This document shows, piece after piece, positions 22,319 through 35,500 of a stretch of DNA of 64,000 nucleotides. Under the pieces are notes generated by a model. It was not told the DNA's origin. It did no database searches and saw nothing but the letters and a program-made list of their open reading frames with translations. This stretch comes from Kwoniella bestiolae CBS 10118. Its lineage: Eukaryota > Basidiomycota > Tremellomycetes > Tremellales > Cryptococcaceae. A program made the position numbers and the translations under genes. How positions within the stretch are numbered: the first letter of the stretch is position 1; each line of letters begins with the position of its first letter. Location: NCBI RefSeq assembly GCF_000512585.2, contig NC_089245.1:248001-312000 (forward strand), in the 5' to 3' direction.

Positions 22319-25300
22319 ATGTCACAACCCCCTCGTCCCGCCCTGAAACCAGGCGACAGAAAAGACTCGAAAGTGCGTTTCTCGCGCGAAGAGCTCGCCC
22401 CCATTCGATCCGATCCTTCCGACTTCCTTCCCTCCCACGACCCCATTCCTCAAAGAGAAAGAACTTCCATCGTATCTACTTACTCTGATGCTCAGGATGG
22501 TCCAGAGTACTACGATTCCAATTCGTACCCCTTCCATTCCGAACCTGTTGAATTGGGTGAATCGGTCGATGAGCCCTCTCATCAGGCTCAGGCGGGGTAT
22601 TACAGAGAAATACCTGATCAAGTGGAGCAGGAGCAATACGAACAACATGATGGGTACACTGCTACGCCGCCTAGAGTGGTGGGTGGTAGGAGGTGGTCGA
22701 CTGCTCAACATCGCCCGACTTTAGATACCCTCCATTCAACCGAGGAAGAGTACCATCAACAGCTCACTTCGTCACCTAGGGGTTCGATCGCCCAACACCA
22801 GCAAACGGTTTATCATGAAGATGCACCATCGCCTTACAGACCTCCTTCAGCCCTTCGATCCTCCTTCGCTCACAGAGATAGAGAGGTAGTCAACGGTAGT
22901 CCCAGATCAGGATTTTATACCGAGCAAGATCTCCCACCTACGACCTCGCCATATCGCGTGGCTCGTGCTTCAGCTCCGAATATCGGGTATACCCCGCCTA
23001 GAAGGATGTTAGACCAACATCGATTCTCTGTACCTAGCGGTTCACCCAATATGAACAGTGGCTCACCTGTTGCTCGGAACCAGGAGGTCTTCTCCCCCGG
23101 GAACAGGGGTACGTTCGGCGAGAAGGAGAGAAGGTATTCCCCCGTTCCGTCGTATCATCAACATCCCGTGGACTCGTATACCGTAGAAGATCATCGAAGG
23201 GAGTCTCAAGGTCCAGTTCAAACTCAGGGGTATGACGATGGGAAAGATAGGCTGTGGGTTGACGATCCATCTGAGAAACGACATCGGACCGTGTCGGACT
23301 CGGATGAAACGCTCTACGAAGATGAGAAAGCAAAGTATTCTTCCAATCCTTCACCTAACGTCAGAGGTAGACAGAGGAGTCTGAGCGATTCGTCCAAACT
23401 TGCCCTTCCCACCGATGGAGGTATGAGGCGAAGAACAACAAGACAATTGGAGGAAGACGATGATGAATCCACCTACCACGTTAAGGGTGGTGTATTTTCT
23501 CAGCTCTTGAAATTGACGGGACGGACCAATACCATGCGTAGAAGAATCTCTTCCAGATCTGGCTTTGGGGGTGGAGAGAGTAAAGGACCTGGATTATTAC
23601 CTACGATGAAATCTTTGGGGCTTAGAAGGTTGGATAGTAGAGCTAGTACGACGTGTGGGGCGGATGAGTTTGACGAGAATGATCCGAGAGTTACGGGACA
23701 GAAGAAGAAACATAAGAGACGGAATAGTCTTTCGGACTTGCCGTTCATGAGGACTGGGACGGGGGATAGTACCTTGCCTGGGGGAAGGAGGAAGAGGAGA
23801 GCGAGTATTCAATTGCATGTTGCTGGTGGGTCGCTCGTCCTCATCTACTATTTCCAGCCCCGCTGCCTTGATCTCAACGGATAGTAACAACTTTGAAGTG
23901 GTTTGCTGATCTCAATCTTTCCCCTCACGTAGACATCCTTACCCGCCAACAATTCGTCCTGAAACTCGCCAAAGCACTAATGACCTTCGGCGCCCCCTCG
24001 CACCGTATCGAATCGCAACTTGGTGCTACCGCCCTCGTGTTGGAGATCGACGCCCAATTCATCCATTTCCCATCCATCGTCATAGCCTCTTTTGGAGATA
24101 TGGACACCCGAACATCCGAGACGCACTTCGTCAAAGTCCAGAATGGAGGGCTGGAATTAGGCAAGCTGCACAAAGTGCATAATATCTATAAGAGCGTGGT
24201 GCACGATGAGATGGATGCTGCCGAGGGGACGAGGATGATCCACCAGCTTATCAAGGCTCCTATGGAGTATAACCTCTGGCAGAGGATGTTACTCGCTTTT
24301 CTCTGTTCTGGGTTGATCGCTCCGGTTGGGTTTGGGGGTAGTTTGGTAGATGGTTTGGCTAGTGGGGCGTTGGGGATTTTGTTGAGTTTCATGCAGCTTC
24401 ATGTGGCTAGTAAGAGTGCTATGTACTCTAATATCTTTGAGTGAGTTCAGTTTATCGTTGACTTGTTTGGTTTGGTATGGTGGCGTGTTGACGATTGTGG
24501 TGTATGATAGGATATCCATCGCTACTGTCGTGTCTTTTACGGCTAGAGGTCTGTCAACCACGGGGATATTCTGCTATCAAGCGGTGGCTTCTGCTGGTGT
24601 CGTGTTGATCTTGCCTGGGTATACTATCTGTGAGTTTAGCTATCCAAGCAAGACATCGTCACGATAGGTAAGCTGATCTCGACACTAAAATGCAGTATGT
24701 GGTTCTCTTGAACTCGCTTCCAAGAACATCATGTCAGGATCGGTCAGAATGGTCTACGCGATCATCTACTCGTTGTTCTTGGTAAGTTACCCTCTCAACC
24801 ACCGAGTTGTCTTCATCAATAACTGGTTAATGTCATTTTGTGTTACTTGATATAGGGATTCGGAATCACCATAGGTTCCGACCTATTCTACGTATTCGAC
24901 CGTAACGCCCGAATAGCCTCCCAGGCAGCAGCCCGTGCCGCCCATTCCTACGCCGAGGTCCACGGTCAATTCATATCAGATTCCATGCTGAATTTCACCT
25001 CAGCCACGACCGGTCTACCAATTCCAATGTTTAACGGGACATTCACATTCTCCAATTCGACGACCGACCAAATCACCTCGAACCTCAATCAGGGATCTAT
25101 CATCTGCGTTCGGGATCCAGATTGGCCATGGTGGAGGCAGGGAATGCCTCAGATCTACCTGATACTGTTTATTCCCATATTCAGTGTTCTGCTGAGTATG
25201 TGGAATATGCAGCCTCTCAGAAGTAGACAATTACCTGTTATGTGCTTTATATGCTGTATTGGGTATTTGACAAATGCGCTGGCAAATCATTATATATTTG

Positions 25301-25856
25301 ATAGGAGTGATGTGGTGTCTGCGCTGGGGGCGTTTGTGATTGGGTGAGTTGACGTTCTTCCTGATCGCTCCTATCTTTTCCTCTGATCAGTCGTGTACAT
25401 CTAAAGAGCAGAGGGGTTGATGTAGATGCTGATGATCTTGTTGTCGTACAGGGTAATGGGTAATATCTATTCAAGGGTATTTGGCGGAACAGCGTTTACG
25501 TCGATGGTACCTGGTGTCTTGTTCTTGGTTCCTGTGAGTATCACTTCTTATCTCTTACTACATCCGTAGCCATTACAAAGATGATTGCTGATAGATCTGG
25601 GTCTCACATAGTCCGGGATAGCAGCCGCAGGAGGTCTAGCAATGACCACCAACCCACATCATTCCGACTCGTACTCCCAGGGATTGATCATTGGGTTTAG
25701 GATGGTCCAAGTTGCGATCGGTATTACAGTGAGCTACCCTATCAAGTACCGTTGAGCCATAGCTGATGAAAAATACTACAGGTCGGATTGTTCGGCTCGG
25801 GACTGTTGATCTATTCGTTTGGCAGGAAAAAGGGCGCCGCGTTGTTTGCTTTCTAA
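22319..25856 (+). CDS. PRM10: Prm10/ThrE-type multi-pass membrane protein (putative threonine/serine exporter family)
   Basis: Eight exons: 22319-23825, 23933-24440, 24511-24629, 24696-24781, 24856-25343, 25452-25533, 25612-25728, 25782-25856, about 990 residues. The first ~500 residues are hydrophilic, Ser/Pro/Arg-rich and probably disordered. Then comes the ThrE domain: LTRQQFVLKLAKALMTFGAPSHRIE, FVKVQNGGLELGKLHKVH, and about ten hydrophobic segments in two blocks, the second starting at the PQIYLILFIPIFSVLLS stretch. Bacterial ThrE exports threonine and serine. In yeast the relative Prm10 is pheromone-regulated with no proven substrate, so transport is inferred. The start at 22319 is favoured, but 22244 is possible. 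A short Asn-rich extracellular-type loop lies near residue 780. Confidence 0.87.
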
Positions 25857-26260
25857 GCCGTCCTGCACAAATTCCTGTTTACATGTTTCGATCATCTCAA
25901 TATACCTGTCAATCTCGGACCTGTTTGCTCTTGTATTCACGGAAAATGATTGCCTGGCGAGGTGTCTCTATTGTGTAGCTGTATAGCAGTGTATAGTGTA
26001 TAACATATAACATATAACATATAATCATATCATGCATCTGTCTTTGCCTTGTCCTCTCATCCTCTTCGTTTCAATCCTGTTGATGACGGGATCAAATCCA
26101 CGTGGCCCGCTTCCTTCACCCTCCTTTTGCCGAGATGGACCTCGATATCCCCCTCGTACCAAACATATTCTTGAATCTTTGGTCTTCATCTTCTGCTCTC
26201 TTACCTACTTGTAGTGAGACCCATACGAGGCGACAGATAGCAACGATTCAATCTACCATA
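25857..26260. other. Intergenic region before PEX1, with a small tandem repeat
   Basis: This 404-bp gap is the 3' flank of the Prm10-like gene and the PEX1 promoter. TAACATA occurs three times in tandem at 26001-26021. No gene is seen. Confidence 0.5.
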
Positions 26261-29200
26261 ATGGCTCGAAAAGCAACTGTCAAATACCGTTCCTTACGGT
26301 CCAACCTCGTTCATCTACCTCTATCCCTCTTCGCTCAATTGGCTCAACAACAGGCGGTGAGTTTAGCTCACTCATGATCCTGTATGAGGCAATCCACTGA
26401 TCCAGACTTGATAACTATAGAGACCACAATCACTCATCATCCACCTCTCACCTCTGTCCGCCTCCTCTTCGACCTCCTCTCGTCAACCCAAATCTGCCTA
26501 TCTAGGATGGTCAGGTCTAGCAGCTGCTTCTTCCCTCTCTCAGGCGGGGGAGGGATTGGAAAGTATAGAGGTGGATCCGGAGGTTGCGATGTCTCTAGGA
26601 TGGAGCGAAGGCACTCTGGTAGGTAGTAAGCTTTCACGTCCTGGTCGATCAAGTACAAGAAAAGCTTATATACTAGTGTATGTGCGGTAGGTCGAGATCA
26701 GTATAATACATAATCCAACAAAGGCGAAATCGGTATCTGTCACACCACTGAGTTCAGACGACTGGGAAATACTTGTAAGCTAGCTCATGATTAAATGAAG
26801 TTGAGTGAACCGCTAAGACCCGATTGATGTAGGAACAACACGCTTCATTCCTTGAAGAACACCTTTTATCCCAACTTCGAGCAGCTCAGAAAGGTCAGGA
26901 GATAGATGTTTGGGTGAAGGGAAAGACCAAGATCAGGACACGAGTGGGTAAGTGATGACCCTCCCTTTGTTGTTCAGCTGATTTTTCTAATCGAGTTCTA
27001 GATTTCTTTAGCTGATGAGTGACTGGCATAGACGAGACAAACCCCTCTACCTCGGCGAAAGAAGCGGTCCTGCTAAACAACGATACAGAAGTATACGTCG
27101 CACCAAGACCAAGAGGTGTGATACAACCGACACAGCAGATCATAGAACCTTCCGTGCACTCTAATGGAACGATGAGAAATTCGAATAAAGAAAGTAGAAA
27201 TGTGAAATTGCGGATGATCCCTCCCCGTATAGCTTCTGGCTGGGGAAGATTCAGTATACCTTCCACGGTAACTGCAAGTAAAGTCGGGATATGTTCACCA
27301 TGTACGATGGAGATGACACGGCGAAAACTGAAGTTAGGTGACTCGACACCTGATGTTACTATGGTATTAGATGCGAAAGAGGATGAGAACAAACCCGAAC
27401 AGGAGAATTCTAGAGATCTGGCTGATGGCGACAACGGACAGAAGGAAGATCAATCAAAGCAGTCTGAAGTACAGCTTGTGGAGTGGGATGAAATGCCCGA
27501 TGGGTATGTCATTCTGGTTGGAGGAATCGAAGACTGGGAACAAGAGTGGGGCAATGTCAAATTAACGTCACACACGGGGAGGAAAGGGAAACCGAGGAGC
27601 AAAGGCGTAGCTTTGGCTCTGTAAGTTGAGAAGTTTTCTTCTCAAGAGGGCCGGTGGTACTGATCTGGCCTGTGTAGACCCGATACGACACCTTCTCGGG
27701 TATTACCTGGTACCAAGCAGCTCATCGACGATGCTACCACTTATCTGTCTCGCTCACTGTCAACCTCCACCAGCAAGCCACTGCTGATACAAGGGAATAA
27801 GGGATCCGGCAAGACCAGCATCGCCAAGATCATAGCGGAGCGGCTTGAGGTGGATCGAAGTATCTTGGCTGGTCAGTGTACCTTCCCCATATAGCCTTGA
27901 ACGATGCTGACGTACTCTATACAGAGCCAGTCTATGTAGATGTGGCCAAATTAGATCCCGAAAGTCGACTGACCACCCTGAAAGAAACTATGACGAGCTG
28001 GATAGAGGATACGGAGCAGCGGCGACCTTGTTGTCTGGTACTTGATGGGCTGGATAATCTCATAGGCATAGAGACTGAGGTAAGCAATTTCTGAGAGTGA
28101 TTGCGATCTGATCGCTGACATGTCTATAGCTCAACTCTTCGTCCAATCCAGCCATCTTAGCTGATCATTTCTGTCGACTCTTCGCACCTGCACTCATACC
28201 GTCTGACATACTAGTCATTGTCACAGCAGCCAGCACCACGACGCTACATCCCATGTTAACCGCTAAACACATCTTCGGTGAAACACTCAAAATACCTCCC
28301 TTAACGAAAGAAACGAGGCAAGAAATCCTGCAGCTGCTAGTCGAGAATCAACTTGCTTCAGAAAGACCTGTGATCAACGGAGGTGGTGGTTCAGAAGATG
28401 TTGTGGACTACATCACGTTAGGAGGTTTGACGGAAGGATATTCTATTTCCGACTTGGTTGATTTGGTGGGGAATGCTACTCAACACAGTATAATTCGATC
28501 TGTCAAAGCTGAGGAAAAACCAGATCTCACCATGGAAGACTTCACTTTGGCTCAAGAGGCTTTCGTACCGCTCAATCTGAGGGGTGTAGCTTTGCAGAAG
28601 AGTGAGGTGAAATGGAGTGATATTGGAGGTGAGTCAGCGATATTTCTCATCCCATAGCAGGATGTGCAACTGATGGACGCTCACCATACAGGTCTTCACG
28701 AGCCGCGGCGACTACTCCGAGAAACTCTTGAATGGCCTACAAAGTATGCTCAGATCTTCGCTAATTGTCCGCTGAGACTACGATCGGGGTGAGTCAGCTG
28801 GTTTATTAGGGGTTATGTTTTAGCTGACATCGTGGATAGTCTACTGCTATACGGGTATCCGGGATGCGGCAAAACCCTTTTAGCTTCGGCTGTAGCGCGA
28901 GAATGCGGTCTCAACTTCATATCAGTCAAAGGACCTGAAATACTCAATAAGTACATTGGAGCAAGTGAGAAAGCCGTCAGAGACTTGTTCGAACGAGCAA
29001 GCGGGGCGAAACCCTGCATTTTGTTTTTTGACGAATTTGATAGTGTTGCGCCAAAGAGGTAAGTTGAGGCGACATTCTCGTGGCCGATGTCGATGCGACT
29101 GACCATGTGGGTATAGAGGCCACGATTCGACCGGAGTAACGGATAGGGTGGTCAATCAACTTCTAACAGAGATGGATGGTGCTCAGGGATTAAGTGGTGT

Positions 29201-30051
29201 ATATGTGCTAGCGGCAACTTCCAGACCGGATTTGATCGATCCCGCCCTTCTTCGTCCGGGAAGATTAGATAAATCGATCTTATGCGATATGCCTTCAACC
29301 TCGGATCGAGAAGAGATCTTACGTTCTGTGGCCAAGAAATTGCATATCTCGGAGGATGTAGATTGGAATGAGCTGGGTACGAAGACGGAAGGGATGTCGG
29401 GTGCGGATCTTCAGGCTGTGGTGTATAATGCTCATTTGGAGGTGGTCCATTCTGCTTTGGACAGGGACATGGTGAATGGTGATATCCCTTTTAAAGGGAA
29501 AGGGAAAGAAGTGGAGAATGGGATTAATGGGGATAAGAAGAATTATAGGCAGCTTGTACCGGAGGTTGAAGAAGGGAATGCTGCGATTAGGTCAGAGATG
29601 GCCAATAGGGTGAGTCAGCTATCGAGCTCGTTCATGGATGATGTTGAAAGCTGATTGAGGAGTTACAGATGGAAGTCATTGGGAAGCATAACAATGGGTA
29701 TAACAGGAACAAGTCCGACGCCGAGAAGGACAAAAAGGAACTGCAGAAGGTGAGTTGATCCTGGATTACCGAAGGATAGCAGGATAGAGCTCATATTCCT
29801 GGATTAGCCATTGATCCACCATCATCACCTCCTACGATCACTCGAGAGTACTAGACCATCCGTCTCTCCCGCTGATAGAAGGCGATTACAATTGATGTGA
29901 GTTGCCTTAGACGGAGATGGGAGATTTGGATCTCAGACCAACTCGCTGATGCTATGTTCGTAGATATCGCTCGTTTGTCAATGATCGGGATGGGAAGATG
30001 GGGGATGGGGATTTGGGGAGGGGTACGGGAACGAGGATGAGTCTGATGTGA
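26261..30051 (+). CDS. PEX1: Peroxin-1, AAA+ ATPase of the peroxisomal export complex
   Basis: Pex1 forms the hetero-hexamer with Pex6 that pulls ubiquitinated import receptors out of the peroxisome membrane. Fourteen exons: 26261-26356, 26421-26618, 26691-26774, 26833-26947, 27032-27620, 27678-27871, 27925-28079, 28130-28628, 28692-28788, 28840-29058, 29117-29609, 29669-29749, 29808-29896, 29964-30051; 998 residues. The N-terminal domain has GWSEGTLVEISIIHNP and SSDDWEILEQHASFLEEHLL. D1 has Walker A GNKGSGKTS and a degenerate Walker B (CLVLDGLDNL). D2 is canonical: GYPGCGKTLLA, CILFFDEFDSVAPKRG, TDRVVNQLLTEMDG and LRPGRLD. A degenerate D1 with an active D2 is known for Pex1. The stop codon lies inside a 13-bp tandem repeat. 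Confidence 0.95.
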
Positions 30052-30086
30052 AGCGACTTTGTGAAGCGACTTTGTGAAGCGACTTT
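30048..30086. repeat. 13-bp tandem repeat overlapping the PEX1 stop codon
   Basis: GTGAAGCGACTTT is repeated three times exactly. The TGA stop of PEX1 at 30049-30051 lies in the first unit, so copy-number change would leave the protein end unaffected but alter the 3' UTR. Confidence 0.9.
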
Positions 30087-30309
30087 GGGTATGAGATTGG
30101 TACAGTCGACATGCAACGACCCGTGCGGCGTAATCAAATACGTCAACGAGAGACGCAGATCTTGCGGTATGATTCATACGGAACCGACATTCACATATTT
30201 GGGTCAAGCGAACATCTGTCCATATCAAGCAGTCATATACATCTGTCATATATTCACACAACCTCAATCTTTAGAGAGTAGTAACTTCTGGAAGGTTCAC
30301 CCATCTTCA

Positions 30310-31509
30310 TCATTTCTTATCGCAACAGACACATCCCTGGGATCCCTTTGCCGGCATGATAGTGGAGTTGCAAGGGACATTGACATCGACGGAATAACCA
30401 TTCACGATATCTCTGATTCTAGGCCTTTTATACATCACTTCTACATCCTGCCAAGTCTCATCCGACGATTGAGAATTATCGTCATCCGGACTATCATTAT
30501 TCGAACTATTATCATCCATACCTGTCGTGCTGTACAACAGATTTTCGGGGTAGGTAGGTAAGAAAAACCTCGTCAATTTGACATTCCACATGACGAACCT
30601 TGCTTCCCTACCACTATCTAGATGTTGAGTTAGGCTTTCGACCTCGTCGAAGTGCTCGAACAGCGGAACGAGATGAAGGAGATTGAATGGATAGGGGGAA
30701 CGAGCGGTTTGTCGTCGATGTCCATGTCTGTGTATGTTTAGACATACATGCTTGGGATTGAGAACATGACTGATGTACAACATCGCTTTGAGACCATCAT
30801 CTCCTTGGGGATCATCTTGCGTTTGAAGACTAGTCGTGGTGTTGTTCCTCTCTTGGATCTGAATGCGGATCGGTTTAGAAGGGACTCTCAGCTTTATCGA
30901 ATCGGATACGAACTTGTGACCTAGGATTAGGTATTTCACCTTTACGAATAGCGATTTTGCAATGGATCGAGCGTGGTGAATTGTGTTGACCAAAGCCTGA
31001 CCGCCAACTTGATCTTCAAGTCTGAGATAGACAATCGATCGACATATAGCCATGAATCTGATTTGCCTTCGATCTAGGTGGTCGCCTTCTTGAGTTATCC
31101 CCGAATTGGAAGTGGATCTGGACTCCTTGATGAGTGGGATGTTCAGGAGTCTGGCAGACTCATAAAACCCTTCTGCGGTACGTTCGTTCAGCTTGATCGA
31201 CTGGAAGAGATTGGAATGGTATCGATGCCATAAAGCTCGGTTGAGTGTTATTGCCTTTCGTAGATTCGCGAGACTGGAGGAGGCCAAGTGGTCCAAGACC
31301 AATATAAATAGTTCTGGTGGTAATTTACTCGACCATGGGGATTGATCGTTGGGTTCGAGCTTGGTATGCGAGCTGGGTCTAGGTTTGGGGAGCCACGAGA
31401 ACTTGGGAAAGGAGCGGAGGGAGAATGAGGTGTGCGGCTTGGGTTTTCGATCGGAGAAGTTTTCTTCCTCCTCGGGTGTGACGACTTGGATGGGGTTGAA
31501 ACGCATCAT
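30310..31509 (-). CDS. F-box-like protein with C-terminal CxCC motif, dispersed paralogue E
   Basis: Intronless, 399 residues from the ATG at 31509 (a second Met follows directly). It belongs to the family at 5041-9796 but has a longer basic, Ser/Pro-rich N-terminus of about 75 residues. The F-box-like segment is WSSKLPPELFILVLDHL, then LANLRKAITLNRALWHRY. The block FMAICRSIVYLRLEDQ matches FKEFCRNVTHLTLTDQ of paralogue B. NPKHVCLNIHRH corresponds to the HLCI block, and FVMWNVKLTRFFLPTY to the Phe-Phe block. It ends GCVCCDKK. The acidic region before the end is Asp/Ser/Asn-rich. It lies 20 kb from the cluster, convergent with PEX1. Function unknown. Confidence 0.75.
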   Translation of the reverse strand: MMRFNPIQVVTPEEEENFSDRKPKPHTSFSLRSFPKFSWLPKPRPSSHTKLEPNDQSPWSSKLPPELFILVLDHLASSSLANLRKAITLNRALWHRYHSNLFQSIKLNERTAEGFYESARLLNIPLIKESRSTSNSGITQEGDHLDRRQIRFMAICRSIVYLRLEDQVGGQALVNTIHHARSIAKSLFVKVKYLILGHKFVSDSIKLRVPSKPIRIQIQERNNTTTSLQTQDDPQGDDGLKAMLYISHVLNPKHVCLNIHRHGHRRQTARSPYPFNLLHLVPLFEHFDEVESLTQHLDSGREARFVMWNVKLTRFFLPTYPENLLYSTTGMDDNSSNNDSPDDDNSQSSDETWQDVEVMYKRPRIRDIVNGYSVDVNVPCNSTIMPAKGSQGCVCCDKK

Positions 31510-32519
31510 CTTGTGGTTTGCTTGTTAAGGCATCTGAAGTGATAGCCTGAATATGAGGTGTTGACCTGTATGAAGGTCGATGTAAGGTTGTTACCATTCA
31601 TGCCAGTCGCTGTTGATTCCCATAAAAGTAGGAGGGGCAATCGCCCAGATCTGAGCGGGAGATGTCTCATCCTGACGTATGGCTCAACACTCTTCTGTGT
31701 ACTTGAGATCTGGGACTTAGTATACGTACTGTTCTCTTTGGGTTCAAGCGACGAGTACGACTTTACTCATGAAGTGTGTGGTACTCGGTCTCGAGATCTG
31801 CACCCAGACACAAATGAACCTTGATCTTCTTCTTGATCATTGGTGCTCAAAAGTCGAGATGTTTAGCAGACAGGTAACTCAGCCGAGAGATAACATCGGT
31901 GAATCACTCGCAGTATCGGGATCACAGCCACAAGCACATCGTCGCTGTCACCCTTCGTTTGTCGGTGAAATGTTGAGTCCTGTACAGCAGGATAGACTAA
32001 CCTCTCAATCGTAAGAAGTATCTAGGTATCGGAAACTTTGGTTCTATGGCGTCCAATCTAAAGTTAGTCTGGGACTTGGAGACAGCTATAAGTCCGTCAA
32101 TTCGGACAACTTGCAACTGTCATACTGCAGGGAGAATGCTGTAAGTCATTTCCTCCAATAACAGCATGACTACTATCGACGGCTGAAACCGACCGCGGTC
32201 ACACGTTGAAAACAAATCAGCGATAAGTCAAACATTTCCGCATACACTCCATCCTTCCCTTCGATGCCTTAGGATATGTTTTTCAAGCTAAGACCCTGAT
32301 CGGTCAAGCGGCCCGGTATTCTCATGTGAGGATACATCACTTCGGGTTTCTCCATGGTGGCGCTAAGCTAGAACGGTATGTCAATTCCATCTTTGTTGTT
32401 GACACGGAAACCTTTTTCCGAAATTACCTTCACATCATTCTGTCATAAGGTATCTAAAAGAGATATGCTCGGCTTCAGAATGATTTCCTCATCATTCATT
32501 CATCAGGAATTTTACCAAA
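31510..32519. other. Intergenic region between paralogue E and 5-oxoprolinase
   Basis: This 1010-bp gap between divergent genes holds no gene that I can support. A GATAAG site lies at 32222-32227, about 300 bp upstream of the oxoprolinase start. An open stretch near 32028-32080 reads YLGIGNFGSMASNLK, which resembles a dinucleotide-binding loop but has no credible gene around it. Confidence 0.35.
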
Positions 32520-35500
32520 ATGCCTGCGCCAGTTAGTGATAAGGTCAAGATCTGCATAGATCGAGGAGGTACCTTTTGCGTGAGTATAGCTGTCCATACG
32601 TTCATGTACCATGCCGAGCCGTGAGGTGCTGACAAGCGGTGATACGGTAGGATGTGATAGCTATGAGTGAGACGAAAGGAGACCACCTGGTCAAGCTATT
32701 AAGTGTGGATCCAGACAAGTAAGCCCGGACTCCTTTGGGTGTGTCCTTTACACTTCACACATGACTGAACCTTCTTTGGCCTTATCAGCTACCCTGATGC
32801 GCCCGCCGAAGGTGTTCGACGGGTCTTGGAATGGTTCACCGGCGAGAAGATCCCAAGAAACCAGCCTATAGACACTGAGAAGATCGAGTTCCTTCGTATG
32901 GGTACCACTGTAGCTACCAATGCCTTGTTAGAACGTAAAGGTGAGAGATGTGCTCTGCTGATCGTAAGTGCCGATGTACGGAATATAGCAGTAGCAAACT
33001 GATACTGATGGCTTGATATAGAACAAAGGTCATGCGGATGCCATGGAGATCGCATTCCAGACTCGTCCGTTCCTTTTCCAGCTTGCAGTGAAGAAGGTGA
33101 GCCTTAGTCCTCGATTCTCAGCTTGATCCTCTTAAGCTAACCAGCCACCTTCCATTGTAGCCGGAAGTGCTCTACTCCAAAGTTGTAGAGATTGACGAGC
33201 GAATAATTCCGGAATGGTATGAGTTCGCCGAGGAAGGAAAGACGGTGTCTGAGAATGGTGAAAGACTTATCAAGACAAGTAGTGGAGTGACGGTCAGAGA
33301 GCTCAAGCCATTAGGTAAGCACGAAACTCTCTTGTCAGTGTCTGGTCAATGCTAATAATCTTGTAGATGTTGAGGAAGTGACCGCTTCTCTCAGAGGTTT
33401 ATACGATGAAGGATACCGATCAATCGCCATCGTACTTGCCCATTCGTACCTTTGGGCAGAAGACGAACAGCGAATCGCCAAAATCGCCGAAGAGATGGGA
33501 TTTGAGAACGTCAGTGTATCAGCGGAGATCGAAGCCAAGATTGGGTTCATCGCTAGAGGACAATCAGCAACTGCCGATGCGTATCTGACTCCTGAAGTCA
33601 AGCGATACTTGAATGGTTTCGCCAAGGGATTCAAAGGAAGACTCGAGGACTCGAAATGTAGAGTCTCCTTCATGCAATCTGATGGTGCTTTGGCGGACTT
33701 CAAGAAGTTTTCTGGACTCAGAGCTATCCTATGTGAGTGATAATAGGTTGCATTTCAGCATGGTGAAGCATTCCTGGCTGATGGACCTTCGCAGCCGGTC
33801 CTGCTGGTGGTGTTGTCGGCTTTGCCAAGACCTCTTACGATCCTTTGGATGGATCACCAGTAGTCGGGTTTGACATGGGTGGTACAGTGAGTGTCCAAAA
33901 GTGTCCTTTCCGTATGATTCCAAATGCTGACCGCTGCCACCTAGTCCACCGATGTCTCCCGATTCAGCGGAACATACGAGCATGTCTTCGAGACTACCAC
34001 CGCTGGTATCTCCATCCAGGTTCCTCAATTAGATATCAACACCGTCGCTGCCGGTGGTGGTTCCATTCTGACCTACTCAAATCAGATCTTCAATGTTGGT
34101 CCTGCCTCCGCCGGTGCTCACCCTGGTCCTGCTTGTTACCGGTACGTAGCTTCCCCCCGCATAACAATCAACGCTGACCCTTGTACAGAAAAGGAGGACC
34201 TTTGACCGTTACCGATGCCAACTTGTTTTTGGGTAGACTGCATATCGACTCATTCCCTAAGAGTAAGCTGATTATGTCCAACTCATCGAGGCAGGACGCC
34301 GGCTGACTTCTCGCCAGTCTTCGGTCCCACTGAGGACATGCCCCTCGACTATGATATCGTCAGGGAGAAGTTTGAAGCTCTCACCGAGCAGATCAATAAG
34401 GAGAACAACTCCAACCTGACTGCCGCCGAAGTCGCCTCAGGCTTCATCAATGTCGCCAACTCTTCTATGGCTCGACCTATTCGAGCATTGACTGAGCAAA
34501 GAGGTTTCAGAACCTCCAGTCACAATCTGTCATGTTTCGGTGGTGCTGGTGGTCAACATGCCACTGCTCTTGCTGCTTTGTTAGGCATGCACTACGTGAT
34601 TGTACACAAGTAAGTTGGCTCACGATCACATAATCCACCTCAAGCTGACCATTCTTCCTAGATACTCTTCTATTCTGTCTGCGTACGGTATGGCTCTAGC
34701 AGACGTTGCTGTCGACGTGTCGGAGCCATTCGTTCAAGAATTCTCTAAGCAATATCTACCAGTGATTGAGGAGCGATTTGAAGGCCTAAAAGCTCGAGCT
34801 TCCCAGAAATTGGTCGACCAAGGAGAGGTCTCCGATTCAGTGGTGTACGACAGCTACCTCAACATGCAATACCAAGGGTCTGACACTACCCTTATGATCG
34901 CCAAACCCGAAGATGGCGATTTCGCCAAAGCCTTCGTCGACGAGCACAGACGAGAGTTCGCTTTCGTGCTAGATGCTCCTATCATGGTAGCTGCCGTCCG
35001 AGTGCGAGCTACCGCCAAAGCCCCTTCAGACAATCTCAGCCAGACTTCACCATACGTTGAGGAGCTCAGACAGCTTGAATCCTGCGAGATCGTCGTACCT
35101 GAGCCTCAACCTTTCGCCACCAACTCTGTATACTTTGAAGAGTTGGGTAAATTCACCGATATTCCCTTGTACAGACTCCAAGATCTCAGACCTGGTATGA
35201 AGGTGTCTGGTCCAGCAATCATTTTGGACAAGACTCAGACAATCGTCCTTCACCCTCAGAACACCGCAAGAATACTCAAGTCCCATGTTTAGTGAGTCAA
35301 CACATTTGTTTCGTGGGACTTCCGCTGATGTATGGTCGTAGCATCGATGTTGGTCTCGGTCCAAAGAAGGAGATCGACTTGAACTCTGTTGATCCCATAC
35401 AGTTGTCAATCTTCAACCATCGATTCGCGAGTGTAGCGGAGATGATGTGTCGAGCATTGCAAAAGACCGCTGTCTCGGTCTCCATCAAGGAGCGACTTGA

